A DNA stretch of 64,000 nucleotides, taken from contig NZ_JBAIYU010000011.1 in the NCBI RefSeq assembly GCF_036763085.1, positions 19,874 through 83,873 on the forward strand. The letters are read 5' to 3'. This DNA is from JBAIYU01 sp036763085 (lineage in GTDB: Bacteria; Bacillota; Negativicutes; DSM-1736; Dendrosporobacteraceae). The position numbers and the translations under genes were made by a program. Of the stretch, positions 62,520 to 64,000 are shown one piece after another. A model generated the notes under the pieces. The model made no database searches. It saw nothing but the letters and a program-made list of their open reading frames with translations, and was not told the origin of the DNA. Each line of letters opens with the position of its first letter. Position 1 is the first letter of the stretch.

Positions 62520-63601
62520 ACTTCCCCTCCGCGTAATGCTAAACCAATAGCAACAGCCAGTCTAGGCGCAACATCTTTGATGTAGTTAGGATCAAATGAA
62601 GGTGAGTAGTCTATTGTCCCAGATGCTGAGTTAAGAACTATTGGAAGGTCTAAAATAGATTTAAGCTGCTCGCCAAGGTTGTCCAAACAAGCGCCGCCAC
62701 CTGAGATTATTATTTTTTCGATACTCGAATGCTTATTCTGAATTTGATAAAACTCCACAGTCCGGCGAATTTCCCTTGCAAGCTCATCAACTATCATCAT
62801 CATCTGGTCATGTATTTCAGTATTATCATTTATGCCATTTACCTGTGGAAGTAGGTTTTTCTGCCTTTTCTTTAAAAGTTCCGCCTCAGTTTCATCTAAA
62901 TCAAGAGCGCTCATAACAGCTTCAGTAAAGCGTTGCCCAGAGATGGGTATCATTCTGGTTACAGTCGGTATGCCATTCTGATAAATAATGAGTTGTGAGG
63001 CAAATTGTCCAATGTCAACAATCATCGAATTTTCCGCATTTTCTAATGTACGATATAAAGCAAAGGCCTCACCATCGATGGCAACAGGTTTAAGCCCGGC
63101 GTTTTTCACTACCGCTATTATTGGATCGATATTTACTTTAGGCGCAGCTACTAGTAGAACCTTTAGTTCCATCCCATTTTCAACCTCGCCTACAATGGAA
63201 AAATCATAATGGTAGCTGTCCGGCGCATAAGGGACGTATTTTTCCATTTCCCATTTAATTGCTTCCCGAATCTCTTCTTCAGCCATTTTGGGGAAGGCTA
63301 TTTCACGAATAAAGATTGACTTGCCGCCTAAGGCAAGTACAGCATCACGACTAGAAAAACCGCTTGTTGCTACAAGCTGCTGTAAAATATAAGTAAATTC
63401 ATCTACCTTAACAAGCTTGCCATCTTCAAAGAGATTTTCAGGGAAATCGCCTATCGCAATATTCTTAACGACAAACCGCTCATTATTGAAGCTTAGCTCA
63501 ACTATCTTCAATGATCCAGTACCTATATCAATACCCAATACCTTGTCAGACTTGCGCAGTATTCTATTCTTTATTTTGTCCCAAAGTACCTTACTCTGCA
63601 T
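62516..63601 (-). CDS. pilM: Type IV pilus assembly protein PilM (actin-like)
   Basis: PilM is a cytoplasmic, FtsA-like ATP-binding protein that couples the pilus platform to the alignment complex. LGIDIGTGSLKIVEL (about 22-36 from this start), VDIGQFASQLIIYQ (about 205) and IISGGGACLDNLG (about 305) match the actin-fold phosphate and adenosine loops. The start is uncertain. ATG 63601 overlaps comFB by 11 nt, while ATG 63619 and TTG 63625 are in frame; none has a clear ribosome site, so coupling to comFB is likely. Confidence 0.9.
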   Translation of the reverse strand: MQSKVLWDKIKNRILRKSDKVLGIDIGTGSLKIVELSFNNERFVVKNIAIGDFPENLFEDGKLVKVDEFTYILQQLVATSGFSSRDAVLALGGKSIFIREIAFPKMAEEEIREAIKWEMEKYVPYAPDSYHYDFSIVGEVENGMELKVLLVAAPKVNIDPIIAVVKNAGLKPVAIDGEAFALYRTLENAENSMIVDIGQFASQLIIYQNGIPTVTRMIPISGQRFTEAVMSALDLDETEAELLKKRQKNLLPQVNGINDNTEIHDQMMMIVDELAREIRRTVEFYQIQNKHSSIEKIIISGGGACLDNLGEQLKSILDLPIVLNSASGTIDYSPSFDPNYIKDVAPRLAVAIGLALRGGEV

Positions 63602-63863
63602 TATGCTTAGGCCGTCCATTGACAATTGTTATGGCTAATGTGATTGAAGACATAATATCAACAAGGAACTGTTGCTCGAGTGATTTAATTCTAGTATAGG
63701 TTTCTCCTCTGTCTGAAACGACATATCGAGGAGGAAGGTAATTTAGAGCTAAAGCAGCAATATCATATTTGCATTTTTCACATTTGCAAACACCCTGATG
63801 ACTGTTTATTACTCTATCAAGCTGTTCAAAAACCAAGTCTTCCATATAATTTTTTAGCTGCAT
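63591..63863 (-). CDS. comFB: Late competence protein ComFB family
   Basis: The 90-aa protein contains the ComFB pattern CKCEKCKYDIAALALNYLPPRYV (about 27-49), with Cys residues likely to bind zinc, and a GETYTR turn. ComFB family proteins have been reported to bind cyclic dinucleotides in cyanobacteria, where they affect pilus-dependent functions. Placement just before pilM fits such a role. The ATG at 63863 follows GGAGGG; an outer ATG (63878) lies inside that site and is less likely. Confidence 0.85.
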   Translation of the reverse strand: MQLKNYMEDLVFEQLDRVINSHQGVCKCEKCKYDIAALALNYLPPRYVVSDRGETYTRIKSLEQQFLVDIMSSITLAITIVNGRPKHNAE

Positions 63864-63930
63864 TGAATAGCCCTCCATTAATTATCATTTATTTTCGATT
63901 TTAATTGAATTTTGTTCGGTAATTTATATG

Positions 63931-63961
63931 ATAAAAAGACTTATCGAATGTCAAAGTCTTT
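63931..63961 (-). terminator. Possible terminator upstream of comFB
   Basis: AAAGACTT/AAGTCTTT arms (63935-63942 with 63954-63961) are followed by TTATC on the minus strand. They may end a gene lying beyond the right edge. The sequence also contains TTGACA, so a promoter is possible too. Confidence 0.4.
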
Positions 63962-64000
63962 ACTTATCGAGCGTAATATTTATCACTAGTTGTCGCTTGG

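Noticed and set aside
1..64000. tRNA, rRNA, CRISPR, transposon or prophage
   Set aside because: No cloverleaf, spaced-repeat array, transposase or phage gene was seen on either strand.

Overview
The window looks like the chromosome of an anaerobic, AT-rich, spore-forming bacterium with two membranes, most plausibly a Negativicute of the Sporomusa/Pelosinus type. The evidence is mixed in a characteristic way. The housekeeping order is Firmicute (rimP-nusA-ylxR-ylxQ-infB-rbfA-nrnA-truB-ribF-rpsO-pnp, followed by ylxY, mlpA and ymxH-like genes). There are genes tied to sporulation. There is a PolC-type replicase. Alongside these sit diderm functions: an RND efflux permease with its periplasmic adaptor, and pilM-pilN-pilO. 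The taxon is an inference. No tRNA, rRNA, CRISPR array, insertion sequence or prophage was seen.

Layout, left to right. 1-2.3 kb: dapB-asd under a lysine riboswitch. 2.4-7.5 kb: a glycine-rich stress-type protein, a YlmC/YmxH protein, a small membrane protein, dUTPase, an M16 protease, a cell-wall amidase and a YlxY deacetylase-like protein. 7.5-18.2 kb: the pnp/rpsO and ribF-to-rimP translation and RNA cluster. 18.4-22.1 kb: polC, which lacks the usual exonuclease insert. 22.2-22.6 kb: an ArsC/Spx-like protein, the first gene on the + strand. 22.6-37.7 kb: one 17-gene anaerobic cobalamin operon from cbiD to cobC under a cobalamin riboswitch. 38.0-40.8 kb (+): lutC and a fused lutB-lutA gene for L-lactate oxidation. 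40.9-44.0 kb: a 2-oxoacid:ferredoxin oxidoreductase operon (korDABC) ending in a VOC-fold gene. 44.3-52.8 kb: a flippase-like membrane protein, an orphan N6-adenine DNA methyltransferase coupled to folE2 and queC, an HD-GYP protein, larC-larB and an unknown gene. 53.0-58.3 kb: pfkA and the RND pump. 58.5-63.9 kb: aroC-aroK-aroB, and upstream of them comFB-pilM-pilN-pilO.

The metabolic genes fit a lactate-fermenting lifestyle. LutC and LutBA oxidise L-lactate to pyruvate. LarB and LarC make the nickel-pincer cofactor of lactate racemase. KorDABC links 2-oxoacids to ferredoxin. The cobalamin operon would supply corrinoid for B12-dependent enzymes. Nearly all genes are on the minus strand; only the ArsC-like gene and the lut pair are on plus.

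The most unusual signals are: a perfect 20-bp inverted repeat inside cbiE; PolC without its proofreading insert; a 100-nt out-of-frame overlap of cbiG and cbiH; a methyltransferase gene overlapping a 7-deazaguanine synthesis gene; and several leader hairpins placed at ribosome-binding sites. No clearly new multi-gene defence or mobile system could be supported.
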